Source: Pisolithus tinctorius (taxonomy: Eukaryota; Basidiomycota; Agaricomycetes; Boletales; Pisolithaceae). Taken from it: a stretch of DNA of 64,000 nucleotides. A model generated the notes under the pieces. It did no database searches, was not told where the DNA came from, and worked only from the letters and a program-made list of their open reading frames with translations. Positions 1 through 11,156 of this stretch are shown here, piece after piece. Every line of letters begins with the position of its first letter. Position 1 is the first letter of the stretch. The stretch spans positions 434,001 to 498,000 of the forward strand of contig JANFAH010000037.1 in the NCBI GenBank assembly GCA_024663395.1, written 5' to 3'. A program made the position numbers and the translations under genes.

Positions 1-1000
1 CAAGGCCAATCGAAATGCAAGCCTTGTCCACCATCGGATGGACTATATGGTCACGCTGCCTTAGCTTTCAGAAGGATGCCTTCCCCTGACCCCAAATCCT
101 GTGAGTCATGCCACAGATGCAAGGTCTGATGCTACAGGAACCCCAGGAAGTCCTGCTTCCCATGCGATGGTCACAAGATTCGATGCAGCCATGCCAAAGG
201 CGGCACTACCACTCCAACTCGACAGAATCCATTGCGAGCCAGGGGGAAAAAGTGAGCTCAAAGTCTGTCCCCAATGATGGAGGCCCAAGAACCCCAAAGC
301 CCAGCAGAATGTCCCCAAAAGCGACACATTTCAATGGCTTCCAAAGCCATCAATACTGGGGTTGGGCCCTCCAACCAGGGAAAGATGATCCCTGAGGGAT
401 CTTCACTCAGTACATTTCCAATTGCATGTATTTACCACTGACTCAAATTTTATTCAGAGATTTGTATTCCTGCATTCAAACGTGGGGATTCCCACCCAAT
501 CCCAGCCACTGTATGAGCAGATTCAATCGTCGAGGTTGGCCCATCTGTTGCACAGGAGGTACAGGAATCTATGGTAGCAGGTACGTTTAACCACTCCACA
601 TCTATGCTAAGTGTCATTGTTAACCCTTGTATTCAAAGCAGAAACCTGCCCATCAACAATGGTGGCACCCGTCCAACCCACAACCACTGCAACTCCCAGC
701 ACACCGTCACCTGTCTGTGCCCCAATTGCTGATGTTTCACAAACGTCCAACACAATCGAACAGTGAATTGAAGATTTGGAACATCAACTCCACGATGCTG
801 AGGCCCACCACCAATACTATGAGGATTGAATGTACGATTTCCAAATACAACAGGACAAGACCATGCAGATGCTGGACAGGATGGCACGTGAGCTGGAGGC
901 TCTGCGTATTCAGGTGTATGGATGACCATTGGGTGATGACCTCATCGATCTCTTTGGGCCTCTGGCAGATGAGACAAGGGTGGATAGGACAGCAGGGTGA
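1..1000 (+). pseudogene. Zn2Cys6-cluster accessory gene, orphan broken copy (3' part)
   Basis: The reading frame is open from base 1, so the gene starts outside the window. At 100-156 six cysteines follow C-x2-C-x6-C-x7-C-x2-C-x6-C, the Gal4-type binuclear zinc consensus, with an extra Cys inside the second gap. One in-frame TGA (127-129) sits inside the cluster. The frame resumes at about 658 with a Pro/Thr/Ser-rich stretch, then a charged coiled coil (about 760-925) broken by three TGA codons, and ends near 1000. The part from about 400 to 650 probably holds an intron plus decayed exon. Domain order matches the antisense genes of the LTR elements at 18492-20101 and 39321-40416. Here no gag-pol or LTR is seen next to it, so it is either a leftover of a lost element or a free copy. 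Function unknown; DNA binding is inferred from the cluster only. Confidence 0.6.
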
Positions 1001-1129
1001 ATGAGGCTGTCTATAATTTTACTCCTCTGCAGTATATACAATGTTTTTTTACATTTCGCATTTTAATTGACCACTGTGGCTGCATCATATACTCAACATT
1101 TACTTAGAGTGAGAAAAAGACAATGGCTA

Positions 1130-1970
1130 GACAGCCAACAGAATTGCGAAGGATAATCTCATTCTACTAAAACAACTGCTGATGTATCCCAATAGGCAGA
1201 AGCTTAGCGAATGCATGGCTTTGCGATATAGCATAGTTAACATGAAGCTTAAAAAATGAGATAGTGGGATGGTCTCATTCTGCTAAAACCAGAGTCGATG
1301 GAGCCTGATAGATGGAACCCGAATGCGCAGGCTATGCTATTTACAGCATTCACTTGGGATTTACAAAACACAATAACAGCTAATAATAGGATAACAATGC
1401 AAAGAAAAATGTCAGCCTGTGAAAACAGCATTCCATGGATCCCGATAGACACATCTGAGTCTGCTAATATGGCTGCTGATGAATCCCAATAGACAGACAC
1501 CTGGCAAATGAGTGGCTATGCTATTTACAGCATTCACTTGGGAGTTACAAAACAAGATAATGGCTAATAATAGGATAACAATGCAAAGGAAGATGTCAGC
1601 CTGCAAAAACAGCATTCTGCAGATCCTGATAGATGGAACCCTTCCAAATGAGTGGCTGGCACAATATGCAAGGTTGATATGGACTGTCTCGACCTGCTAA
1701 CATAGCATTTGATGGATCCTGATAGACAGAACCCTTCAAAGTGAGTGGACTGTGTGAGATGCAAGGCTGAGAGCAGTTGGTCATTGGATGCAAATGCAAA
1801 GCAATATTCTCATTGCACTAACATAGGATCCAAGGTATGCCCACAGGTTGGACATGTGCAAATGAGCAGAGAGTGAGATTCACAAGGTTCAATTCAGGGA
1901 GAAAGTTGCATTCTGCTATTGTAGGAGCCAATGTATTTTGATAGGTGGAAGCTTGGCAAATGAGTGGATA
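1130..1970. repeat. Decayed tandem/dispersed repeats
   Basis: Two copies of a unit of about 184 bp are visible (the string GCTATGCTATTTACAGCATT recurs at 1331 and 1515). A shorter motif of about 40 bp, of the form GATGNATCCYRATAGACAGAA followed by CAAATGAGTGG, recurs near 1161, 1294, 1434, 1475, 1615, 1709 and 1930. No coding sequence is supported between 1001 and 2312; the short open frames here change with each repeat. Confidence 0.55.
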
Positions 1971-2312
1971 AATATTTCTCAGCAGACAGAAATACAACCA
2001 AGGGCATTCAGCCAGTCACTAGTGCCCAATTCACCCTCTGCATTGAGAAATAAATATTCTGTTTCCCAACAATGGTTTGTTGCCATTCATCTCAGCCCAT
2101 GGATGCATGAGCCTTTCAAGACAGACGATATACATACTCATGTCATACCAGACATATCCACAATGGAAATAAAACATGCGAAAGGTAAATGAATGGGCTA
2201 GCTTGCCACTGGGCATCTCCTGCGAAGTACCTGCTGACCCGCCCATCAGCTACAGGGCAGAATGCAAGGGCAGGGGACGGAAACTGCAGGTTCACATTGA
2301 GCTAACATTTAA

Positions 2313-3299
2313 CTACAAATCTTTCTCCAGGACAAACTGAATATCAGTCGCATTCATGGCCTGCCATTTGCATTCGGCATGCTCGGCCAACCTTGAATAC
2401 ATCATCCTCTGCCTTGCTGCATAACACCACACCCCAGGAGCTCCAATAGTGCTGCTTCCCATCTGTATCTTATGCCATTCTTTTGCTTGAAATCTGAAGA
2501 AACTTATAGCCCATTGAAATTCTGATATTATGAGCTCTTCCTCTTCTTCCCAACAATCTTTGACGGATTTTGCTCACAGCCAATGAATGCGATAAACTAA
2601 TTGAAGAAAGTTCATCAACCTTAAAGCACTGTTGAACAGTAAGGTCAACATACATTCAGACATCCAACTCTTTGATTCTGTGTCCCGCAGGACATCGATC
2701 AACCAAAACCATGGAAGATGGGTTCTGCAGTGCTCCTGTGCATTTTGGGAGAAGGCCGCTGTCTGCACAGCCAGGTCTTCTTTATGAAGCTCTTGATAAT
2801 GTCCTAAGATATCTGCACCTGCACCAAGTGCAACCATGGCATCTCTGCATCGATTATAAATCATGGCCTGTTTTTTTACTGAGACATTGATAGCATGGAT
2901 CATATCCCAGGCCCAAGTTTTCATAGAATAGCTCTTAGCTGTGTGCACCACCCCCCAAAAGACAGCCGCCTTGTCTGCCAATGTAAGACAGAGGCCATGT
3001 AGTGCATCATTAGCTTGACCTGTGTGAAGCTTCAGCTCCATTTCTGCAAGATTTTGAAGCCCTTGAGCTTGACATGCGTCAATGCCAAGAGTGGATGGAA
3101 GCAGCAATTTGTCCTGTGGTCCTGCCAGGGTTCCATCTGAGGCAGGCAACTCATCCCCCACATTGTCCAGCCAACCATCATCCGAAGCATAATCCTGCTT
3201 GGAATTTGCATCAAGAAATGCAGTTGGCTGTATGGATTTGCTGGCAGAAGTGTTGGAGCCCACTTCAAGGTGCAGCTTCAAGTAAATCGCGGCATCCAT
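2313..3299 (-). pseudogene. KDZ transposase, C-terminal part (separated by E1)
   Basis: This is the C-terminal end of a Kyakuja-Dileera-Zisupton transposase, the enzyme that mobilises a class of large basidiomycete DNA transposons. From 3299 down to 2577 the frame is open, with the family-typical segment of leucine-rich helices (motif LHGLCLTLADKAAVFWGVVH, then a segment ending YNRCRDAMVALGAG). A TGA at 2574-2576 stands where the family has Arg in a W-L-R-A-like motif. After it the same frame continues with W-E-E-E-E-E-L and an A-R-Q-R-M-M-Y motif to a TAG at 2313. Part of 2590-2660 may be an intron. Joining 3299 to 21372 after removing E1 and one CCAT copy gives an uninterrupted frame with the N-terminal part at 21368-24036. 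Confidence 0.8.
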
Positions 3300-4293
3300 T
3301 GTAGGGAACCGTATACTCCCTGAGGCTGGAACACGAATCTGTCACTAAATTCCACAAGCCTCTACATCAAACCCATTTCGGAATTGTTCCACTCGTGTCT
3401 TCGTGTTTCCTCCCCACCCCTGTCACCTTTGGAGTTTCTACCGACCTTCCGCATGTCGCTCAGTCATCAAAATGCTGATCCAGAAATTCCGCATTCATGC
3501 AGAGTCATCCGGAATTCAGTAGCCATGCCACCGCTCAGCCACATCACCAGTCGTCCATGCCACTTACCTCTAAAAAACTCCGGATTCCCCTGTCGCCCTA
3601 AATTCCACAAGCTGGACTTCGTGCCAGTATGCTACGCTCTGCCCTCCTGTGCCACTCAGCTCCACCTCCCACTTGTATGCATACTCTCGTTCTGTTGGAA
3701 GATACCCCTTACTGTTGTCCCATTCTTACTCTTGTGTACTACCCACCGGACTATTTCACGTGCATCCGTATTTCGCTGACGTCTGACGTCCTGCCCTTTA
3801 TTTTCCGGTCTTTTAGTTTTTCCACCCCACCTTACTCCAACTCGTACCTACTTTCCCTGTACTATATAATTCCGCCATAGTGTCAGAAATAGACCACCCA
3901 CCTTTGGAGTCGCTATCTGTGTGTGTTCTGCGAGTTCGAGAGTTTCTAGAGTCTAAGTGCGTATATAGAGTCTACAGCGTCTTCAGTGTCCCCAGAGGTC
4001 TTCATGTCTCCTGTGTCCTCCAGCTTTGCACACCTAATCCTGTGTCCCTTTCGCTTCAAATTTGCTCCTCTTGATGCGTAGCAACCTCTTGGAATTTCGT
4101 ATACCCATCCCGCTGTTCCCCACGTGTCTACATCTGCCCGGAATTAAATCCCGCAGCTCTCGCTCGAAATTCCCCACTGCTTCTAAGCCCTTTCTCGACT
4201 TCTCCTTCCACACAGCACCCCTTGGGATGATCCTAGGGAATTCTCCCTTCACCCTTCCTCTAGTTGCACGCTTCCCAGAAGTCATGTTCCACA
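3300..4293 (+). repeat. E1 5' LTR
   Basis: 994 bp, TG...CA. A TATA-like box (TATATAA) lies at 3863-3869, the likely promoter of the element transcript. It differs from the 3' copy at several dozen sites, almost all with CG in one copy and TG or CA in the other, or TG in one and CA in the other. Confidence 0.93.
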
Positions 4294-4299
4294 ACGTTT

Positions 4300-4317
4300 T
4301 GGAGCCCACCACGAGGG
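4300..4317 (+). other. E1 primer-binding site
   Basis: Six bases after the 5' LTR the sequence TGGAGCCCACCACGAGGG begins with TGG, the complement of a tRNA CCA end. E3 has the related site at 31999-32016; the differences are again compatible with decayed CpGs. The base after TGG implies a U discriminator, which would fit tRNA-Cys, but the tRNA itself is not in the window. Confidence 0.6.
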
Positions 4318-4348
4318 GTCTGTAGATCTGGAAAGGAGATCCTTATGA

Positions 4349-5491
4349 CCCACTCGTCAAAGAACCGAACTCGAAGAGCTCCTAGAGCCCTTCCGCAGAC
4401 TATCTATTTCCTCAGCAGAAATCTTAATTCCAGTAGCTGATCCTAGAGATATTTCAGAGCCGCACTCATCAGACTCAGATCTCAGTTTAGACAAGATCTT
4501 TCGGAGCCCAGAGTCCCCAGCGTTTTGCCCAGCGTTTCCAGGAGGCTTCGACTTCGATGAGCCCTTCGATCCTCCCGCTGAATGTCAAGAACTTTCACCT
4601 CTCTCAGAACTAACTTCTTCGTTGTCCCCACCATCCAGTGACTCAGAACTAGCCGCTGAACAGCTCCTACTTCCTTCCCACTCCCTAATCGCAAATTCCG
4701 CTATCTCCCTTTCTACTCAAATACCCGTACAGAATTCTCTTGCCTCGACTCTCTTGAATTCCGCTCCTATCCTTCCCCGAATTCCGATCCAGATCCCTGT
4801 ACCACCTCGCATAATGTCTGGAGCAAGAGACATGCCACTCAGGGGTTCTAACAAAGCCCCAAAGTTTTCCGGTCGTACCAAAGACATCACTCGCTACCTT
4901 GAAGACGTCAAACAACTCTGTGTCGAAGCTGGCCTTGACACCAGGAAAGATAAGATCCACTGGGTCATTTGTTATGCTGACCACAACGAGGCAGAGTTTT
5001 GGTCAACCTTAGATGCCGCAACCGATGGCTTCAATGACTGGGATGCGTTTTCCAAAGAACTCCTGAACTACTATCCAGGTGCCTCGGTGAAAGATCGTCG
5101 CTATACTGAAGCTGACCTCGAAACCTTACTCTACCATCAAGTTCAGAAACTGATGGGATCACTGGAAGATCTCAGGAAATACGTCCGGGAATTCTGACGC
5201 ATCCTCGGCCTCATCCAGAAGAAGAAGAAACTCCCTGAGGACTACATCAATGAGAAATTCCTTGAGGGGTTTCCCCCGAGATTTCGGAATTCCTTGCTCA
5301 CGCGATTGCAACTCTCTGACTTAGATCATGACATTGACGAACCATGGGAGTTTGATATAGTCTATAAACATGCCAACTACCTCCTCAGTGGGGCCAAACA
5401 GAACCTCCCTCAACCAGACTCGTCGGCACTGTTTCCCCAGAATTCCGCTCCATCTTCCTCGCCAGCCATTCCTACTATCCTGAAGCGAGAG
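4349..5491 (+). pseudogene. E1 gag, N-terminal part (interrupted by E2)
   Basis: The frame is open from just after a TGA at 4346-4348 to a TGA at 5195-5197, then open again to the E2 insertion at 5491. The first in-frame ATG is at 4814; the E3 homologue starts further upstream at a position where E1 no longer has ATG. The first ~160 residues are acidic and Ser/Pro-rich; after that a gag core follows (K-F-S-G at about 4860, then helical text with DWDAF near 5040), collinear with the gag of E3 at 32640-33180. Both TGAs fit CGA to TGA changes. When E2 and one GAGAG copy are removed, the frame runs directly into 13093-14580. Confidence 0.8.
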
Positions 5492-6017
5492 TGTCAAGTA
5501 CGGGTTGTCCGGGTTGAGGCCGGACCGGAGACCGAAGCGGGCGCGAGGCCAAAGGGTCGGAGTCAGGGGTAAAGTCGAAGGTACAGGTGGGTGGACTGGT
5601 TGGACTTAGCGACTGAGGGTACAGCGCTATTCCCTTGCGTGGATCTCAGTCCGAGTCCGAGGCCGAGACGAGGTTATCAGGAGATACTTAGTTGATTTCA
5701 GACTAAGGAGTACAGGCCGAGTATCTACGAGTTTATATACCAGAAGTAGCTATAGTACGGAGACCGGTAATGCCGGTCTCGCAAGGATTGCTAAGAGGAT
5801 TGGTAAGACAGGTATTAGTAACGTATGACTAAGGTAACGGAGACCAGGACAGGTGGACCGGGGACAGGACCGGGGACAGGACTTAACCGAAATGACAGAC
5901 ACTGCAAAGCAGTGTCTACCGCGCTAGGACATCTGGGGATAGTGAACAGGCGAGGCCGATGCCGGACTAAGTGAGTGTGAGGCCAAGTCCGGCCGGGGTC
6001 GAGACATGGCTATGACA
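5492..6017 (-). repeat. E2 3' LTR (left copy)
   Basis: 526 bp; 3' LTR in element orientation. The TATA-like box TATATAA lies on the minus strand at 5733-5739. The adjacent minus-strand purine run AAGAGGGGGA (6021-6030 region) is the likely polypurine tract that primes plus-strand synthesis. Confidence 0.93.
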
Positions 6018-6154
6018 GTATCCCCCTCTTAGGGGTCGAACCCATGAGACCCCTGCGAGCGCGGTAGGCTGAGTCCGAAAATCGACTGAGTTTGAAAAAA
6101 TGATACTTGTGGCTCGCTAAGCCCTTTGCGTCTTTCTTTCTCATCCTAACCATC

Positions 6155-7232
6155 ATGTCCGAATCAAGGCCGATCACCGCGACAGACAAGAACGACGAAG
6201 GCCGGGTCGTCGTCGATTGGACCCAGGTGTCGGACGACGCCATTCGGTACGACACCGACGACGAGGAGGAGATGATGAGGGCGAAGGCCAAGGAGAGGAA
6301 GAGGAGAAAGGCGGCTGAACAAGCCCGGCGCGAAGAGCAGGTGTGGCTTGAGGCCGAAAGGGCGGCGAGGGAGCAGGCCGAAGCCGAGAGGGCAGCGCGG
6401 GAGAGGGCTGAGGCCGAGAGAGCAGAGAGGGAGGCCGAGGAGAAGAAAGCACACGAAGAAGAGGAGAAACGGGAGGCCGAGCGTAAGCGTAAGGCCGGGG
6501 CCGGCAAAGGTGATGAGGCCAGTACTAGTGGTGAGGCCGGGGGCGAAGTTAAGAGGGTGGTAATGGACCCTGGGTGAGTATTTTTTTTCTTAACACCCAC
6601 GCTTTCTTCGTCTAACATCCTCTAGTTGTACTCGTTGCACCCGGGCGCAGGCCGTCTGCGAGTTCCTCGTAGACGGCAACAAGAAACGAGTCGCCTGCAT
6701 CCAGTGCAACCAGTCGAAGGGCAAGTGCCGGTGGCCTGGAGACGGGAAGGACGCCGAGGCCGGTCCTAAGGCCAAGGCCGACAAAGGGAAGAAATGGAAG
6801 GCCGACGAAGAGACGCCAGAGCCCGGGCCGAGCCAAAAGAAGCGGGCGAAGTCGAAACCGATCGAGGTGCTGGAGGTCGACGAGCCCGAAGCCGGAGGGA
6901 GCGGGCTGAGGGAGGCCGGTGCTGAAAGGTACTCGGGTTTGGAAAACAAGCTCGAGCGACTGATTGAGGCCGCGGGGCTGATTGCCAACAACCTGGCCAG
7001 CCTCTTCGAACTTCACGAGACCGCGATCGAAAACTCAGGCCGGATCGCCGACGCACTCGAGGCCATGCTCGATGAGTCGTACGGCTTCGGTATGGCGGTC
7101 TCTCCCTCGGACTCAGGCTCGTCTGAGCTCGACTCCAAGGAGATGCGTGAAGAAGCAGAGTGGTTAAAGGCCCACGGCGAGGATGAAGAGGAGTCCGAGG
7201 GGGAGGATGAGAGTATGGCCGAGGCTGAGTAG
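6155..7232 (+). CDS. Antisense accessory gene of E2: Zn2Cys6 cluster protein, intact, two exons
   Basis: Exons 6155-6573 and 6626-7232, joined across a 52-bp GT-AG intron with a CTAAC branch point; the spliced frame codes 341 aa without a stop. Residues about 40-125 are a very charged Glu/Arg/Ala helix, likely coiled coil. The intron removes the only TGA in the frame and brings in C-x2-C-x6-C-x12-C-x2-C-x6-C (about residues 141-174), the fungal Zn2Cys6 consensus. Then comes a Lys/Glu/Pro-rich linker, a second coiled coil (about residues 235-285) and an acidic tail. The gene is on the strand opposite gag-pol; its stop is only about 200 bp from the converging pol stop. The same architecture occurs in E1, E3 and at 1-1000. 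A role in binding element DNA or regulating expression is inferred; no transcription-factor middle domain is visible. Confidence 0.8.
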
Positions 7233-7430
7233 GCTCGTAGCGTAGTGTTTTTGTTGTTTCCTCCACGAATGTCATGTGTCCAGCGTCCGGTGTCCGGTTC
7301 CGGTTTTGTATAGTAAGTGAGAACAAGCAAGAAAAAGAAAACAAAGTAAGTAAAGGATCAAAGGAACACTAGATACCGATAGAAAAACAGAGACGGAAAC
7401 AGAACAGCAAGGCCGGTCGAAGCCGGACCT

Positions 7431-10400
7431 TCACTGGAAGGGGCCGGGTTTATTAGGGTAGCGGGAATGAAACTCTTGTACGAGTTCAGAGGCGTTGTCT
7501 AGTTCAGTGGCGAGTACCCAAGTAGTTTCTTCATCTGTCCCTTCATAGCCGGTCCACCGGACTAAGTATTGAAGCCAACACCAGCGACGCCGGTCGACCT
7601 TAGAGTCGAGGATTTCCGCCACCTCGAACTCTAGTTCACCGTCGACCTCGACTGGTGGGGGTGGTGGCTGAGTCCGGTTCGGGATGGTATTAGGGACGGC
7701 CGGCTCGAGTTGGGAGACGTGGAAGACCGGGTGGACTGCGCGCATTGAGTCCGGCAGGCGCAGTGTGAACGAGTGGGTACCGGCCTGAGCTATGACCGGA
7801 TACGGCCCAAGGTTTTTCTCCGAGAGCTTCTTGGAAGGCCGGGTAGACCGGAAGTACTTGGCTTTGACATATACCTGGTCACCAACCTTGAAGTCCGGAG
7901 CCGGCATGCGTTTGGCATTGGCCGGGCCTTGGTAGCGCTGTTGTGCGAGGGTCATCTCCTCACATAGGTATTGGTGCAGTGAGTCTAGGTCAACTGCATA
8001 GTCACGAGCCCGAGCAGAAGTGAGATCGCGCTCCGGGTACACCAAGATGTTGGGGTGGTATCCCTTATTAGCGAAGAAAGGGGAAACACCGGTAGTAGCG
8101 CTAGGGGCGTTATTGTAGGCGAACTCGGCCAGGGGTAGTAGCTCGGCCCAATTGTCCTGCTGGTAGTTGCAGTACACTCGGAGATATTGTTCTAGGGTCT
8201 GGTTGGTCCTTTCGGTCTGGCCATCACCTTCGGGGTGGTAGCCCGAGGTGAAATGTAAGCGCATGTCTAAGGCCTTACCGAGTGACCGGAAGAAGTGAGA
8301 CACGAACTCCGAGCCTCGGTCTGAGGTTACATGGGCCGGCACTCCGTGCTTCGAAAAGACATGGAGTAGGAATAATTTGGCGAGTTCTGGGGCCGTGATA
8401 GTGTCGTGGGTGGGGATGAATATGGCCTGCTTGGAAAGCCGGTCAACTACAACGAGGATGGCCGTGAAGCCGGTTGAGGCCGGAAGCTGCTCAATGAAAT
8501 CCATAGAGATGGAGTTCCACGGCTTCTCCGGCACCGGGAGTTGCTTCAGGAGGCCGTAAGGCCGATGGCGGGGAACCTTAGCCCGAGCACAGGCCGTGCA
8601 AGACCGGACATAATCTTTGACAAATGTCCTGAGGCCGGGCCAGGTGTATTCACGCCATATAAGTTCCAGTGTGCGGTTTTGGCCGAAGTGGCCGGATAGG
8701 GGGTGGTCATGCTTGAGGCGCAAGACCCTAAGGCGAAGGTCGTTTGAGTCCGGCACATAGATCCTTCCATCAAGCCGAAGGAAGCCGGTGTCATCTACTG
8801 ACCACCGGGGATCAGACATGTCGGACAGGCGGATTTGTGAGACCGGGTCGTCCGCCAGTGCGGTCAGGATATCACCGTGAAGTTTTTCTATATCCATCAG
8901 GGCAACTGCTCATAGGACCAGGTACTCGAGGTATGTGGCACGGAGGGAGACTGCTAGTTGCTCCTGGGTGAAGACCGGTCTCAGATTTTGCGGGTTCACT
9001 CGGGCATAGCCGCTATCCCCCTCTTTGGGGTAGACGTCCCATCGTCTAGTTAGGGCGTCGGGCTTAGCCCCGAGCTTACCGGGCCTGAACCTGATGATCA
9101 TATTAAACTGAGAAAGGAATTCCGACCAGCAAGCTTGGCGGCGGGTGAGTACTTTAGAGGTAGAAAAGTACTCAAGGTTCTTGTGGTCGGTAACAACGTC
9201 GACCGGTGAGGCCGAGCCCTCAAGGTAGTGGCGCCAGGTCCGGAATGCTTCGAATATAGCAAGCAATTCCTTGTCGTGAGTATCATAATTCAACTCCGGG
9301 GCCGTCAGAGTCCGGGAGTAGAATGCGACTGGATGTATTTGGCTGTCGCCGCAGGTAATGGAAAGGATGCCGGCGATGGCATAGTCCGAAGCATCGGTCT
9401 CGACGGTGATAGGGACTCCGGGGATGAAATGAGTTAGGACCGGCGTGGTAGTGAAGGCGGCCTTGAGGTTGTTAAATGACCGGCGGCACTCCTCGGAGAA
9501 GTTCCAAGGAGCCCCCTTGCGGGTAAGCCGAGTCAGCGGTACGACGATGTCCGAGTAATTAAAGATAAACCGGCGGTAGAAGTTGGCGAAGCCGAGGAAA
9601 GACTGAATGTCCTTGACCTTGCGAGGCTCAGGCCAATCGCAAATGGTCTGGACCTTTTCCTTGGACATCGTGAGGCCGGCAGGGGAGAGGTGGAATCCGA
9701 GGTATTCGACCGAGTCCGAGTGGAACTCGCATTTCTCCGGCTTCGCATAAAGGCCGTGAAGCCGAAGCCGGCGGAGGACTTCTCGGACATGCTGCTTGTG
9801 AGACTCCTTATCTCCGGAGTAGATTAAGATGTCATCTAAGTAGACGACTATGCAGACATCCAACATATCCGCGAAGATGGTATTCACGAAGCGTTGGAAG
9901 GCGGCCGGGGCATTGGTGAGGCCGAAGGGCATTACCAACCACTCATAGGATCCATACCGAGTCCGGAATGCGGTCTTCCATTCATCGCCCAGGGCGATCC
10001 GGACGAGATGGTAGGCATGCCGAAGATCAATCTTGGTGTAGATCTTGGCTCGGCTTGGTGAATCTAACAGGTCGGAGATGAGCGGGAGTGGGTAGCGATC
10101 CTTCTTAGTGATTTTGTTGAGGCCGCGGAAATCTACACAGAGCCGGAGGGAGCCGTCCTTCTTTTTGACAAAGAGGACCGGTGCAGCATAAGGGGAAGAG
10201 GTAGGTCGAATGAATCCGGTAGTGAGGTTTTCATCGATGAAAGTCCGGAGAGCTTGGAGCTCAACCGGGGACAGCGAGTAGATTGTGCCGAGAGGCGGGG
10301 TAGTTCCTTCTTCAAGCTCTATTTTCAGGTCGTACTCCCGGTGAGGCGGGAGTGCCGAGGCCTTGGCCTTGCTGAATACATCAGCGAAGTCGTGGTACTC

Positions 10401-11149
10401 CTCCGGGACATTGGGTAAGGCCGGAGGAGGGGAAGCCGAGGCCGATCGGGCCTGAGCTGAGTCCGAGGGGCGGAGCTGAAGTTGGAATTGGACGGACCCT
10501 TCTAGTTTGCAGGCGCGCACGAAAGCGGCTGCATTGATTAGGGAAACGAGAGGGGCCTTCAGAGGGGTGCGAGCCGGGGAGTCAGAGACCGGTACAGATG
10601 GCACGAGGCCGGGTTGGTCACTAGGACCGGAGTCAGGAAGGCCGGTGGAAACCGGGCTTACAGGGGGTGTCGACGGGGTTGGCATTCCTTGTGCAGGAGT
10701 CCAGAATGTTAGACTGCTCAGTACCCAGTCAATCAACGGATTGTAGCGGGTGAGCCAGTCATGTCCGAGAACTATCTTACACTTGGAATCCAACGGGGCT
10801 AAAAACAGGGTTACCGGTGTGACATCGCCGGACGCGAAGCGGATGTTGACATCTACTGCTTGGGTTATGGTGAAGGTGGACGTTCCATCGAAAAGCCGGA
10901 GTCGGATTGGTGAGACCAAGTACGGGGTAAACGAGTGTTGATTAACAAATTGATTATCTATGAAACAATGGGTGGAACCGGAGTCCACTAAAGTACGAAG
11001 CCGAGGTAAATCTGGGTTTTCTAATGTGACATAGGGGGTCAAAGAGTTCGGGCTGGAAAGAGCGGACGCGTTGAGACGAGCCTCCAAGTTTGCACAACCG
11101 GAGTCAACACAGCTCCCAGATTGTGCGGAGTCCTGGGAGCCGCTACCTA
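7431..11149 (-). pseudogene. pol: E2 pol: protease, RT, RNase H, integrase, chromodomain (one TGA)
   Basis: Reads on the minus strand from the frameshift site to 7431 with a single in-frame TGA at 8910-8912; sequence on both sides is fully conserved, so this is one gene with one nonsense change. In order: aspartic protease (VDSGSTHCF, near 10985), RT with YLDD (near 9840), RNase H (TDAS, near 9395), HHCC zinc finger and integrase core with MDFIEQ, SDRGSEF and the catalytic Glu in DGQTER (around 8510-8210), and a C-terminal chromodomain of about 50 residues (7600-7450) ending in an aromatic/charged pattern with VRWTGYEGTDEETTW. Chromodomains in this clade bind modified histones and steer integration. 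All catalytic residues seen are intact; with the TGA read as Arg it would be a complete pol of about 1240 aa. Confidence 0.9.
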
Positions 11150-11156
11150 TTTTTTT
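11112..11156 (-). promoter_or_regulatory. E2 -1 programmed ribosomal frameshift signal
   Basis: On the minus strand the gag frame ends ACA AAA AAA TAG. The heptamer A-AAA-AAA (11156-11150) is in the correct phase for a -1 slip. After a 9-nt spacer (11149-11141) comes GCTCCCAG (11140-11133), a 13-nt loop, and its perfect complement CTGGGAGC (11119-11112), an 8-bp GC-rich stem. The -1 frame is open from here into pol, while the 0 frame stops at once. Heptamer, spacer and stem match established frameshift sites. Confidence 0.85.

Noticed and set aside
3384..3880. Open frames of 80-130 aa inside the E1 and E3 LTRs
   Set aside because: They begin with non-ATG codons, lie in LTR sequence, differ between the two LTR copies and show no domain.
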